NCBI RefSeq assembly: GCF_025950085.1
Contig: NZ_JAPDDS010000001.1
Coordinates: 124,001 to 188,000 of the forward strand
Length of the DNA stretch: 64,000 nucleotides
Source of the DNA: Luteolibacter flavescens
GTDB lineage: Bacteria > Verrucomicrobiota > Verrucomicrobiia > Verrucomicrobiales > Akkermansiaceae
Direction: 5' to 3'
This document shows positions 49,312-58,460 of this stretch, piece after piece (the first letter of the stretch is position 1; each line of letters starts with the position of its first letter). Both the position numbers and the translations under genes were made by a program. The notes under the pieces were generated by a model. The model saw nothing but the letters and a program-made list of their open reading frames with translations. It had not been told where the DNA came from and searched no databases.

Positions 49312-51552
49312 TTACTTTGTGGCGCGCACTCCGTTCTCATCCACCGCTCCACCGTGGGCGAGGATCGCCGAGCGAATCTTCGCCAGGCTCACCGGCTTCG
49401 CGAGGACTTCGTCGGCTCCCAGGTCGCGGACCTGCTGCACGCGCTCCAGCCTGGCATCGCCCGTGATGACGATCTTGCGTGGAATGACCTGTCCGGATTT
49501 CTGGATGTGCTTCAGCACTTCGCTGCCGTCGATGTCCGGCAGATTGAGATCGAGAAGCAGCACGTCGAAGCTGCCACCGGCCAGATGGGCGAGCGCGGAG
49601 TTTCCATCGGCTGCGGCGGTGACGGTCGCGCCCTCATTTGTGAGCAGCTCTCCCACGGCGGCCTTCGCGACCTCGTTGTCCTCCACCAGCAGGACTTTCA
49701 GGCCTCGCATCGGATTCTCGCCGCTAGGCATGACGGGCCCCTCGTCTTGAACGACGGCTTCAGGCGGAGCCATCAGTCCCGCGGGAATGATCAGGGTGAA
49801 AGTGGAGCCTGCGCCCACCGTGCTGTCCACGGACAAGGTGCAGCCGAGCGTCGATACCAGACGGCGGCAGATCGCGAGACCGAGTCCCGCGCCCTTTTCG
49901 CGATTCCGCTCCGGATTGCGAAGCTGGAAGAACTCGTCGAAGACCTTGTTCACCGCATCTCCCGGAATACCCACACCGGTATCCGCGATTGAGATCCTCA
50001 CGTCATCGCTCACGATGCATTCGACGCGGACGCTGCCCTTCTCCGTGAATTTCACGGCGTTGCTCATCAGGTTAGCGATCACCCGCTTCATCTTCGTCCG
50101 GTCCGTCTTCAGTCGCACCGGTTCCGCAGGCATCACCTTGGCAATCGTCAGCCCCTTGCCATTCGCGGCGGTCTCTGCCTGGAAGACCTCGGCATCGATG
50201 ATCTCATGCAGTGCGAATTCCGAGAGGTGGAGATCAGCCGGGCCGGAATCGAGACGCGTGAGGTCGAGAACGTCGCTCACCAGATCGACGAGCGAGCGCG
50301 CGTTCGCCCACATGCTTCGGGCGAGTTCCGGCACCCGATGCGATTGCGCCGAGTCGGACGAGGCCCGTTCGATGAGTTCCGCTAGCAGCGAGATCGCATT
50401 CGCGGGAGTGCGGACATCGTGCGACACGGCAGCAAGGAACTGGCTCTTCTGGATCGTCGCCTCTTCCGCATCGCGACGGCGCGTCTCCAGTTCTTTCTGG
50501 ATGCGGATCGATTGCAACGCGAGCGCCCCTTGTGAGGCGAGCCATTCGCAGATGCTGAAGTCATGCTCGGTCCATTCGCGGGGCTCCACGCCGTAGATGC
50601 AGAGTGCGGCCACCACCTTGCCCTCGTACCAGATGGGCGACGCGATGACCGAGACCAAGGGGCGGCCGGCTCGCAGCGATGGCAGGCGCAGGTCCTCGCG
50701 TTGGCGGATGTCATTCAGGCCGGCGGTGCGCTCGGTCTCCGCCACCATGCGGGCAAAGGTGTGGTCATAGCGGATACCATCGTCCATGCGTCCTTGCAGG
50801 CCGAAGCCGCAGTCGCCCCACACGTCGTAGGCCTCGCTTGTCGCGCCGATCACCTCGGCAGTGGTGACGTCGTTGATGATCTGCAGCGCGGCTTGGCAGA
50901 CGCCGCTCATCACGTAGGACTCGCTCATGTCGCCGCGCATCCAGCGGCCCGAGTGAAGGAGGGTCTCCAGGCCCTTCTCGCGTCGCATCAGCTCGCGATT
51001 CAGCTCTTGCAGGTCGGAGCCTTGTTGCTCCAGCTCTTCCGCTTGCTGGCGCAGTTCTTCCGACTGCTGTTCCAGCTCCTCGGTCTGGCTCTGGAGTTCT
51101 TCGTTCTGCCGCGCGATTTCTTCCTCACGTGCCGCCAGCTCCTGATTGCTCTTCTCAAGGTCGTCATTGAGCAAGGCCAGCCTGTGACGTTTGTTCGCGA
51201 GACGCTCGCGCACCCCGAGGAACCAGTGGATGGCGAAGGTGACAACCCAGATATTCACCAGCTCTGAGCAAAGCCAGAACCACTTGTCCGTGGCGTGCGG
51301 GAATGACTTCGCGGGAAGCATCACGAGGATCTTCATCGACGAGACAGCCGAGAGGACCAGCGCCGAGAGATGGAGGATGGATTTCCAGCGGCCCCACAGG
51401 CAGACCAGCAGCGGGAGCACCACCGAGATCGGGAAGACACGATGACCGAAGACATCGAGCCGCAGCCACGCGAAGACCGCCACGATGAACGTGCTGACGA
51501 GTGCCGCGGTCCAGAAGGGAGGCTTCGTGTCGTATTGGGGGGACGAAGTCAT
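49312..51552 (-). CDS. hybrid sensor histidine kinase/response regulator
   Basis: 746 residues from ATG 51552. N-terminal four-helix membrane domain (to about 115), then a long coiled coil of EELxxQ repeats (about 128-200), a GAF-like domain (about 210-350), HisKA with His378 in AAVSHDVRTPANAIS, HATPase_c (LMSNAVKFTEKG, DTGVGIPGDAV, GAGLGLAICRRL), and a C-terminal receiver with phospho-Asp in VLLLDLNLPDIDG and Lys in VLAKPVS. No DNA-binding output. Its ATG overlaps the stop of a CheR-like gene (ATGA), so both are translated together and likely act in one pathway. Confidence 0.92.
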   Translation of the reverse strand: MTSSPQYDTKPPFWTAALVSTFIVAVFAWLRLDVFGHRVFPISVVLPLLVCLWGRWKSILHLSALVLSAVSSMKILVMLPAKSFPHATDKWFWLCSELVNIWVVTFAIHWFLGVRERLANKRHRLALLNDDLEKSNQELAAREEEIARQNEELQSQTEELEQQSEELRQQAEELEQQGSDLQELNRELMRREKGLETLLHSGRWMRGDMSESYVMSGVCQAALQIINDVTTAEVIGATSEAYDVWGDCGFGLQGRMDDGIRYDHTFARMVAETERTAGLNDIRQREDLRLPSLRAGRPLVSVIASPIWYEGKVVAALCIYGVEPREWTEHDFSICEWLASQGALALQSIRIQKELETRRRDAEEATIQKSQFLAAVSHDVRTPANAISLLAELIERASSDSAQSHRVPELARSMWANARSLVDLVSDVLDLTRLDSGPADLHLSEFALHEIIDAEVFQAETAANGKGLTIAKVMPAEPVRLKTDRTKMKRVIANLMSNAVKFTEKGSVRVECIVSDDVRISIADTGVGIPGDAVNKVFDEFFQLRNPERNREKGAGLGLAICRRLVSTLGCTLSVDSTVGAGSTFTLIIPAGLMAPPEAVVQDEGPVMPSGENPMRGLKVLLVEDNEVAKAAVGELLTNEGATVTAAADGNSALAHLAGGSFDVLLLDLNLPDIDGSEVLKHIQKSGQVIPRKIVITGDARLERVQQVRDLGADEVLAKPVSLAKIRSAILAHGGAVDENGVRATK

Positions 51553-52334
51553 GGGCTCGTTCGATGACTGCTGGAGCATTTGTGATAAATCGAAGGGGCG
51601 ACGCGATGCAGGCCGGGCAGGTTCGGCTTCTCCGCCCTGCCGACGACGAGGAATCCGCCGGGTGCGAGGGCATCCGACAATCGCGACCAGAGGGCGTCGG
51701 CCGAGGCGGGCTCGAGGTAGATGGCGAGATTCCGGCAGAGGATGAGATCCCACGTGCCGGTGGGGCCGGAGGCGAGCAGGTCGGACTGCTCCCAGCGCAT
51801 GGCCTTGCGAAGCTCGTGCGACATGGCGATGCGGCCGTCGGAGAGTCTTTGCCATTGGCCGCCGTTCACAGGCAGACTGCGATCACCGGGGAGATAGACG
51901 CCTTGCCTTGCCCGGGCAAGTGCACCGGGTCGGCAGTCGCTTCCCAACAGGACGCACTCGTCGAGGGCACCCAGCTTTGCCAGCAGCAGGCCGACGGAGT
52001 AGAGCTCGGCACCCTCCGAGCAGCCCGCGCTCCAGATGCGGGGACGGGCAGGGCGGCGCAGCAACAGCGGCATGACCTCCTGCTCCAGATGGATGAAAAC
52101 CGCGGGATCCCGGAACAGCTCCGTGGTGCCGATCAGGAGGGCCTCAAGCGCCTTCGAGGTCAGCTCCGGCCTCGCGCTCAAAAGCCGCCGCGCTTCATGA
52201 AGGCTGTCCACCCGCAGGGCGCGCAGGCAGGAAGGGAGCCGCCGGAGCAATGGCGTGCCGCGATAGTGTGAGGGATTCAGCCCCGCCGCCGCGAGAATGC
52301 CGCGAAGGAAGAGCGTGCCGGTGTCTTCGATCAT
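51549..52334 (-). CDS. CheR-type SAM-dependent protein methyltransferase
   Basis: 261 residues from ATG 52334; the frame is open to 52580 but the extra residues are Pro/Arg-rich and unlike CheR. IGTTELFRDPAVFIHLEQ matches the CheR TTxFFRDP block, and WSAGCSEGAELYSVGLLLA the SAM-binding motif of CheR; LILCRNLAIYL corresponds to the CRNvLiYF block. CheR methylates glutamates of chemoreceptors, but no receptor, CheB or CheA is near. It is coupled to the hybrid kinase gene, which suggests a non-chemotactic signalling use. Confidence 0.85.
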   Translation of the reverse strand: MIEDTGTLFLRGILAAAGLNPSHYRGTPLLRRLPSCLRALRVDSLHEARRLLSARPELTSKALEALLIGTTELFRDPAVFIHLEQEVMPLLLRRPARPRIWSAGCSEGAELYSVGLLLAKLGALDECVLLGSDCRPGALARARQGVYLPGDRSLPVNGGQWQRLSDGRIAMSHELRKAMRWEQSDLLASGPTGTWDLILCRNLAIYLEPASADALWSRLSDALAPGGFLVVGRAEKPNLPGLHRVAPSIYHKCSSSHRTSP

Positions 52335-52836
52335 CGGCACGGCAGCCCGCACGGGAGGAGGGGGAACCGCGGCGCGAGATGTGGTGTGGCGTTGCTTTGA
52401 GGCCAGTCCGCCGAAGCACGGCAATGCGCCGCGGAATGAGACATGGAGATAGCGGCTCTCCCGGTCCTGATGAAAGGGGGCATGGCGGGACGCACCGGCG
52501 CTCTCGTCGGTATCGGGGCTGCACTTTCGCGGGGCAGGCAACTGGGAAACGGGGGGGATGCCTGTCGCTGCAATTTCCATGGTTCACAAATACTGTGGGG
52601 CAGATGATCCGAGGTCCAGCGTTTCGGTCGGGCCGGATGTATTCGCCGACCCGTTAGAGGAAGGGGAAATGATAGGCTTCCGGATGAGGCGTTTTCGGCA
52701 CAACCGGGCAATCCACAATGTCTTCCCATGAATCCGGCTCAGAAAATGTGTGTCTGCACATGCCTCCAAGTGGACTTTGGCGCAGCTTCGGCATACAGGA
52801 TGCAATGCGCAGCATCACTGCGACATGCCGTCTGCC
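52335..52836. other. 500-bp region between divergent genes
   Basis: Between the CheR-like gene and the glycosyltransferase. The CheR frame and two plus-strand frames stay open through part of it, but none shows family similarity. No RNA gene or repeat recognised; it should hold both promoters. Confidence 0.4.
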
Positions 52837-54204
52837 ATGAAAATCGCCATGCTGTCTTGGGAGAGCCTCCACTCGATACCGGTGGGGGGAGGGGCCGTCC
52901 ACGTGACGGAGCTGGCCGCAGCGCTGGAGCGCCGGGGGCATGAGGTCCACGTCTTCACCCGGCTGGGGCAGGGGCAGACGACTTCCGCGCTCATCGATGG
53001 CGTGCACTACCACCGCTGTCCCATCGAGCTGCACCCCGACTTCATCACCGAGACGAATAACATGGGCAACGCGCTCATGTATTTCCTGGCCGCCCACGAG
53101 GTAGAGTCGGGCAAGCCCTTCGACATCGTCCACGGCCACGACTGGCTGTGCTCGAAGGCCGTCGCGCAGGCGAAGAACGACCACGGGCGAAAGGCGGTCT
53201 TCACCATCCACTCCACCCAATTCGGCCGCACGGGCAACAACCTGCACACCGGCGTGTGCGATCGCATCCGGGCAATCGAGCGGGAGGGCACGTATGTGGC
53301 GGACCGGGTGATCGCCGTGTCGGGTTACTTGGCGGACGAGGTGAAGTGGCAGTATGAGGTGCCGGATTGGAAGCTGCGCGTGGTTTACAATGGTATCGAC
53401 TGCACGCGCTTCGACGATCCCATCGACCCGGCGATCTGCCGGGCCAGCTACGGCGTCGCGCCGATGGACCCGATGATCTTGTTCGTGGGGCGGATCAGTA
53501 CCCAGAAGGGCCCGGATCTCTTGCTGGAAGCGATGCCTTCCATCCTTCACTACAAGCCGAATGCAAAGGCAGTCTTCGTGGGCGGCGGCGACATGCTGGG
53601 CCACCTGAAGCATCGGGCGAAGGAGCTGGGAGTGGATTTTGCCGTGCGCTTCCCCGGTGCGATGAGCCCGGACGGGGACGTGATGAATCTCTTCAAGAGC
53701 GCGGACGTGGTCTGCGTGCCAAGCCGCAATGAGCCCTTCGGCATCGTGGTGCTGGAGGCATGGGCTGCGTCAAAGCCGGTGGTGGTGACGCGTAATGGCG
53801 GACCGCGCGACTTCGTCTCGCATGGCGAGGACGGCTACATCGTGGACGCGACTGCCTGGGGCATCGCCGACGGGGTGAAAGCGGCATTCTCGAACTTTGA
53901 GCACGCACGCTGGATGGGCAGCCGTGGCCGGGTAAAGGCAGCGTATGGCTTCAGTTGGGATACGATCGCCGAGCAGACTGAGGCGGTCTATCGGGAGATC
54001 CTTCCTGTGAGTGCGGTCGTAGAAGGGAAGAAGACGGAGGTCTCAGAGACTGCTGAACCTGTCGCAAAGAATGCTCCGGTGACGGAGATTGATTCTCCTG
54101 ACAAAGCCGTCGCAAAGAAGCCAGAGGTGCCAGCGGTGAAGAAGACGCCGGAACTGAAAATTCCAGAGAGCGCTAAGGATGACGTCATGACGCGTGACCG
54201 CTGA
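52837..54204 (+). CDS. GT4 glycosyltransferase, glycogen-synthase-like
   Basis: 455 residues from ATG 52837 (MKIAMLSWESL); ATG 52825 is an alternative and the frame to 52750 is unlikely. GT-B fold: N-terminal VGGGAVHVTELAAALERRGHE, DIVHGHDWL, FTIHSTQFGR; C-terminal ILFVGRISTQKGPDLLLEA, VFVGGG, and the nucleotide-sugar motif SRNEPFGIVVLEAWA. Closest to the GT4 alpha-glucan (glycogen) synthase or maltose-1-phosphate synthase group. The last 60 residues are a Lys/Glu/Pro-rich tail, probably disordered. It may act in glycogen synthesis. Confidence 0.88.
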   Translation: MKIAMLSWESLHSIPVGGGAVHVTELAAALERRGHEVHVFTRLGQGQTTSALIDGVHYHRCPIELHPDFITETNNMGNALMYFLAAHEVESGKPFDIVHGHDWLCSKAVAQAKNDHGRKAVFTIHSTQFGRTGNNLHTGVCDRIRAIEREGTYVADRVIAVSGYLADEVKWQYEVPDWKLRVVYNGIDCTRFDDPIDPAICRASYGVAPMDPMILFVGRISTQKGPDLLLEAMPSILHYKPNAKAVFVGGGDMLGHLKHRAKELGVDFAVRFPGAMSPDGDVMNLFKSADVVCVPSRNEPFGIVVLEAWAASKPVVVTRNGGPRDFVSHGEDGYIVDATAWGIADGVKAAFSNFEHARWMGSRGRVKAAYGFSWDTIAEQTEAVYREILPVSAVVEGKKTEVSETAEPVAKNAPVTEIDSPDKAVAKKPEVPAVKKTPELKIPESAKDDVMTRDR

Positions 54205-54212
54205 AAGCGGCT

Positions 54213-54244
54213 CGCTGGGAGCGCGTGCCACCGGCTCGCTTGGA
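54213..54244 (+). repeat. 32-bp repeat, copy 1
   Basis: Begins CGCTGGGAGCGCGTGCCACC and ends CGCTTGGA. Identical to the sequence at 63552-63583 and to the complement of 54323-54354. It starts 9 bp after the glycosyltransferase stop. Confidence 0.9.
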
Positions 54245-54322
54245 CAGAAGGCGCACCCAGTGTGGAAGCCGTCTGCCGAAATCCCCCGGGAAGCGGTCTT
54301 ATTCAGTCACTTCACCGGCCCA

Positions 54323-54354
54323 TCCAAGCGAGCCGGTGGCACGCGCTCCCAGCG
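54323..54354 (-). repeat. 32-bp repeat, copy 2 (inverted)
   Basis: Exact reverse complement of copy 1, 78 bp away, so the pair can form a long stem-loop beyond the glycosyltransferase gene and before the convergent ispH end. Confidence 0.9.
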
Positions 54355-54407
54355 GGCTGACGACTCCCGGCTCGGACCATACGGGGATGGCCGCCCGGCT
54401 GTAGACT

Positions 54408-55631
54408 TCACACCGCCTTCACCTGATCCCGCGGGACGCCGCGCATTTCGAAGATCCGGAAAATGGTGTCTTCGATCAGGTTGTTCGGGCAACTCGCGCC
54501 GGCGGTGATGCCGATGACCACGGGCTGCTCGCCGAGGAGGGCACCGGGGTAGCCGCTCGTGACCTCGGCCTTTTCATGCAGGTCGAAGTGGACGATCTGC
54601 TCCAGAGACTGGAGGCACTGGGCATTCCGGATGAAGAAGGTCGGCAGGGATTGCTCGCCGATTTCCACGAGGTGCGTCGTGTTCGAGCTGTTGTAGCCAC
54701 CGACGACGAAGAGCATGTCCATCTTCCGGCGCAGCATCTCGAAAAGCGCGTCCTGCCGCTCCTGGGTCGCTCCGCAAATGGTGTCGAAGAAGATGAAATT
54801 CTCCGCCGATCCGTCGCGCGCCTCCACGGCAGCGCGGACCCGGCGTTGGATTTCTTCCGTCTCGCTTTTCAGCATCGTGGTCTGGTTGGCCACGCCGACT
54901 TTCTGCAGGTGCAGATCGGGGTCGAAATCCTCCGAGACCGCATGCGCGAAACGCTTGAGGAAAGCATCCTTGTCGCCACCTTCGCGGATGTATTGGCAGA
55001 CCGCGTCGGTCTCATCGAGCGTCAGGACGATGAGATAGTGACCCTTTCCATCCTCGCCCATGGCGCGGGAGGCAGTGGCCTGGGTTTCCTCGTGACCGGC
55101 CTTGCCGTGGATGATGGAGGTGATGCCGTCCTTCGCGTAGCCGCGGACCCGGCGCCAGACCTTCATCACGTCGCCGCAGGTGGTATCCACCACGTAGCAG
55201 CCGCGCTCCTCGATCTTGCCCATGAAATTCGTCGGCGCGCCGAAGGCCGGGACGATCACCACGTCCTCCGTGGTGAGCTGGTCGTAGTCATCGGTGAGCT
55301 GCTTCCAAGGCAGGGAGACGATGCCCATGTCCACGAGCTGGCGGTTCACCTCGGGATTGTGGATGATCTCGCCGATCAGGAAGATGCGGTTCTCCGGGAA
55401 GACCCGGCGCGCGGCGTAGGCGAGGTCGATCGCCCGCTCCACGCCGTAGCAAAAGCCGAATTGCTGGGCCAGCCGCACGGTGGTATTGCCCAGCGTGATC
55501 TCGCCGCCGCTCGTGCGGATGCGCTCCACGATGGACGAGCGGTAGTGGCGCTCCACCTCGGCATTGACCTGGGTCATCACGTCCGGGCGGCGGACGTTCA
55601 CTCGGGGGCGCTTCTGTGCGGCTTCGCTCAT
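54408..55631 (-). CDS. ispH: 4-hydroxy-3-methylbut-2-enyl diphosphate reductase
   Basis: 407 residues from ATG 55631 (MSEAAQKRPRV); an upstream ATG at 55667 is less likely. The three [Fe-S] cysteines are in QFGFCYGVERAID, VDTTCGDVMKVW and FDTICGATQERQDAL. Length and motif spacing match the long cyanobacterial/plant IspH rather than the 310-residue E. coli type. Last step of the MEP isoprenoid pathway. Confidence 0.96.
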   Translation of the reverse strand: MSEAAQKRPRVNVRRPDVMTQVNAEVERHYRSSIVERIRTSGGEITLGNTTVRLAQQFGFCYGVERAIDLAYAARRVFPENRIFLIGEIIHNPEVNRQLVDMGIVSLPWKQLTDDYDQLTTEDVVIVPAFGAPTNFMGKIEERGCYVVDTTCGDVMKVWRRVRGYAKDGITSIIHGKAGHEETQATASRAMGEDGKGHYLIVLTLDETDAVCQYIREGGDKDAFLKRFAHAVSEDFDPDLHLQKVGVANQTTMLKSETEEIQRRVRAAVEARDGSAENFIFFDTICGATQERQDALFEMLRRKMDMLFVVGGYNSSNTTHLVEIGEQSLPTFFIRNAQCLQSLEQIVHFDLHEKAEVTSGYPGALLGEQPVVIGITAGASCPNNLIEDTIFRIFEMRGVPRDQVKAV

Positions 55632-55763
55632 GCGAGGGCGATATAGCGCCGGGACGGCTGGGAACAAATCATTTCCCGGCAGGAATGGGACACCGGCGGG
55701 AGATCTGGAATGGATGAGATCGCGGGGTTGGCAGCGGGAGAAAATGTTGTAAAAGACCGGAAA

Positions 55764-56486
55764 TCAGGCTTTTTCCGGCCCGATGGCGGGGGATTCAGCG
55801 TTCTTTTTCCCCAGCACGGGCAAGGCCAGCAGGGAAAACAGGACGACGGCCAAGGCCTGCATGCCGATGAGATAGTAGGGCCAGTCGCCCATGTGGTCGA
55901 GCAGGCTGGGATTGACCGGCTTGCGGGCGGTGAAGCCGAAATTCGTGCCGAGCCAGGCATTCACGGCCATGGAGAGGATCAGATAGACATTCGCCCAAAG
56001 CAACGCCGTCAGCGGCCCGCGCCACCACGGACGCCCGGAGCGCCAGCCGCGGACGATGGGCAGGTAGAGCGCCGCGCCGACGATGGCGAAATGGTGCACG
56101 AAGAAGGCGACGAAAGCCGGGTGGGGGAAGCCCACGGTGATCGCCGGGGTCAGCAGTGCCTGGATGGTGGCAGCCAGCCCCCAGAAATAGGTCAGCACGC
56201 ACAGCAGGCGCTTCCCGGTCAGCAGGGCGAAGCCGGCGACAAAGGCCGCCAGATCGCACAGGTGCAGCGGCAGCGTGCTATCGAGATCCGGAGTCCGCAC
56301 ATCGCTCATCCACGCTGCCTGCGTGTATCCGAATGCCGCCAAGCAAAGGAACGCGAGAATGGAGCGGGGGATGCGTTCGTTTTTCCCGGCCTTCTTTCCC
56401 CAGATGACCAGCATGGCGATGCCGGTGAAGCCGATGACCATCGCCCAGCCGTGCATGGCGGTGAAGGGATGAAAGACTGGCGGCAT
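55764..56486 (-). CDS. TIGR02206/YwaF-family membrane protein
   Basis: 240 residues from ATG 56486 (MPPVFHPFTAMHGW), seven hydrophobic helices. The phrase STLPLHLCDLAAFVAGFALL and the later HHFAIVGAALYLP and MGDWPYYLIGM correspond to conserved positions of the TIGR02206 family. Function unknown. Between ispH and a divergent isomerase gene. Confidence 0.85.
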   Translation of the reverse strand: MPPVFHPFTAMHGWAMVIGFTGIAMLVIWGKKAGKNERIPRSILAFLCLAAFGYTQAAWMSDVRTPDLDSTLPLHLCDLAAFVAGFALLTGKRLLCVLTYFWGLAATIQALLTPAITVGFPHPAFVAFFVHHFAIVGAALYLPIVRGWRSGRPWWRGPLTALLWANVYLILSMAVNAWLGTNFGFTARKPVNPSLLDHMGDWPYYLIGMQALAVVLFSLLALPVLGKKNAESPAIGPEKA

Positions 56487-56603
56487 GGGGCAGAAGGAAA
56501 CGCCTTCGCAAGGCCCCGGCAAGCGGGAAGGGGATCAAGTCGGGTCATGATGCGAAAGAATCCCTCGCCTCCGTCCGTTCGGGGCGCGTAATTTGCATCC
56601 GTC

Positions 56604-57464
56604 ATGAAACGCCGCTCTCTCTTTGCCATGGTCCCCGCCGCGTCCGCCCTGCTTGCGCTCCGCTCGCACGGCAAGCCGATCGCTCCTGAAGCGCTGACGG
56701 AGGCCGGATTCACGATCTCCGTGCAGTGCTGGTCGCTGAAGGAATTCACCCTGTGGGAGGCCATCGAGAAGTCTGCCGCTGCCGGTGCGGGCGCGGTGGA
56801 AGTTTTCCCCGGCCAGAAGATCGGCGGCGACCTCGGCGATGCGAAACTGGGTCCCGATCTCTCCGATGACCAGATCGCCAAGCTGCTGGAGCATGCGAAG
56901 AAGAATGGCATCACCCCGGTGAACTTCGGCGTCACCGGCATCTCCAAGGATGAGGCCGAGGCGCGGAAGACCTTCGAATTTGCCAAGAAGATGGGCCTCT
57001 ACGGCGTGACCACCGAGTCGCTGGACGCCCTCGACACGCTGGAGAAGCTGGCGAAGGAATACGACATCAAGGTCTGCTTCCACAACCATCCGAAGCCGAC
57101 CCACCTGTGGGACCCGAACAAGATCTGGGACGCGATCAAGGACCGCCACGAGAACATCGGCTACTGCGCCGACGTGGGTCACTGGGCGACCTCGGGCCTC
57201 GATCCGCTGGAGGTGATCAAGAAGGTGGCACCGCGTGTCCATTCCTTCCACATGAAGGATCGCGAGGCCGTGGGCAAGTGGACGCACGACCGCCCCTTCG
57301 GCACCGGCGTCATCGACAATGCCGCGATCCTCGATGAGGTGCGCAAGCACGGCTTCGCCGGAAACGTGACCATCGAGTACGAACACAACTGGAAGACGAA
57401 CGTGCCGGAGATCGCGCAATGCGTGGGTTATCTCCGCGCCTACTCAAAGCTGCGGAAGGCCTGA
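56604..57464 (+). CDS. exported sugar phosphate isomerase/epimerase (xylose isomerase-like TIM barrel)
   Basis: 286 residues. N-terminus MKRRSLFAMVPAASALLALR is Tat-like (twin Arg, then hydrophobic). The barrel has ISVQCWSLKEFTLWEAIEKS, VCFHNHPKP, IGYCADVGHWATSGLDP and VTIEYEHNW, with His/Glu/Asp metal ligands typical of AP-endonuclease-2-like isomerases. Exported members are frequent in Verrucomicrobia and Planctomycetes. Substrate unknown. A hairpin follows. Confidence 0.88.
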   Translation: MKRRSLFAMVPAASALLALRSHGKPIAPEALTEAGFTISVQCWSLKEFTLWEAIEKSAAAGAGAVEVFPGQKIGGDLGDAKLGPDLSDDQIAKLLEHAKKNGITPVNFGVTGISKDEAEARKTFEFAKKMGLYGVTTESLDALDTLEKLAKEYDIKVCFHNHPKPTHLWDPNKIWDAIKDRHENIGYCADVGHWATSGLDPLEVIKKVAPRVHSFHMKDREAVGKWTHDRPFGTGVIDNAAILDEVRKHGFAGNVTIEYEHNWKTNVPEIAQCVGYLRAYSKLRKA

Positions 57465-57478
57465 TGCCTCTTTGAAAA

Positions 57479-57517
57479 CGGGCGGGGAATTGGAATGGCA
57501 ATTCCTTTTCCCGCCCG
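57479..57517 (+). terminator. hairpin after the isomerase gene
   Basis: CGGGCGGG and CCCGCCCG pair around an inner AATTG/CAATT stem, 15 bp after the stop. There is no long T run, only GATTTCCG. A weak or partial terminator. Confidence 0.5.
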
Positions 57518-57544
57518 GATTTCCGTGTTAGACGATCCACTGCC

Positions 57545-57958
57545 ATGAATGATCCTTACTCGCCGCCGTCCGCGTCAGCCGCTTCGCAGCCGTCCGCACT
57601 TTCCAGTGAGGATCGCACCTGGGCACTGGCCGCGCACTTGTCCGCACTCACTGCCTACTTCACCGGGGTCGGCATGGTCGTGGGGCCACTGGTGGTATGG
57701 CTCATCAACAAGGACTCCAGGCCCTATGCCGCGGCGGAGGCAAAGGAAGCGCTCAATTTCAATATCTCCTGGCTGCTGTGGGGCATCCTCTGGGGTATCG
57801 CTTCCTTCATCCTCACGTTCGTTTTCATCGGCATCTTGATGTTCTTTGCGCTCGGCCTTTTCTACATCATCTGGACCGTCCTCTGCATCATCGCCGCGGT
57901 GAAGGCGAACGAGGGCAAGCCGTATCGCTATCCGCTGACGGTGCGCTTCATTTCGTGA
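57545..57958 (+). CDS. DUF4870 membrane protein
   Basis: 137 residues: Ser/Ala/Pro-rich start, then TWALAAHLSALTAYFTGVGMVVGPLVVWL, AEAKEALNFNISWLL, two more helices, and KANEGKPYRYPLTVRFI at the end, all typical of DUF4870 (Tic20-like). Function unknown. The next gene starts in its stop codon (GTGA). Confidence 0.9.
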   Translation: MNDPYSPPSASAASQPSALSSEDRTWALAAHLSALTAYFTGVGMVVGPLVVWLINKDSRPYAAAEAKEALNFNISWLLWGILWGIASFILTFVFIGILMFFALGLFYIIWTVLCIIAAVKANEGKPYRYPLTVRFIS

Positions 57959-58449
57959 AGGCCTGCCACGTGGTCACAGGTCCGGCGGGCGCGGGGAAGT
58001 CTTCCCATGCCCGCCGTCTTGCTGCGGAGCTGGGTGCCTGCCTGATCGACAGTGACACCGCCACCGAGCGGCTCGTCCGTGCCGGTCTCACGCTTGCGGG
58101 GCTGAATTCGGATGACCGGGATTCGCCCAGCTACAAGCGCGCCTATCGCGATGCGGTGTATGAGGCTATGTTTGATCTCGCGGTGGCGAACTTGCCGCAG
58201 GTGCCGGTGGTGCTCGCCGGGCCATTCACCCGAGAAGGCGGTGAGGCAGATTGGCCGGATCGCTTGGAAAGGAGGCTCGGCGTAAAGCCCGTGCTGCATT
58301 TCGTCTGGTGCGAGATCGAGGTGCGTCGGCAGCGGATGATTGCCCGCGGGGAAGAACGCGACCTGCCGAAGCTCCGTGACTGGCAAACCTACGCCGCCTC
58401 CTGCCGCGAGGAGAGTCCAGTGTGGGAGCATGTTTTCGTGGAGACGTAA
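57955..58449 (+). CDS. small P-loop kinase (AAA_33 type)
   Basis: 164 residues from GTG 57955 overlapping the DUF4870 stop. Walker A TGPAGAGKSSHARRLA, DSDTATERL, VVLAGPFTR as Walker B strand, and FVWCEIEVRRQRMIARGEERD as the lid. It is like gluconate/shikimate-type small kinases; substrate unknown. The frame extends upstream only as a shadow of DUF4870. Confidence 0.8.
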   Translation: MKACHVVTGPAGAGKSSHARRLAAELGACLIDSDTATERLVRAGLTLAGLNSDDRDSPSYKRAYRDAVYEAMFDLAVANLPQVPVVLAGPFTREGGEADWPDRLERRLGVKPVLHFVWCEIEVRRQRMIARGEERDLPKLRDWQTYAASCREESPVWEHVFVET

Positions 58450-58460
58450 CGAGGCTGCGA

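Noticed and set aside
52250-52657. Plus-strand ORF opposite the 5' side of the CheR-like gene
   Set aside because: Arg/Gly-rich with no start context; typical out-of-frame reading.
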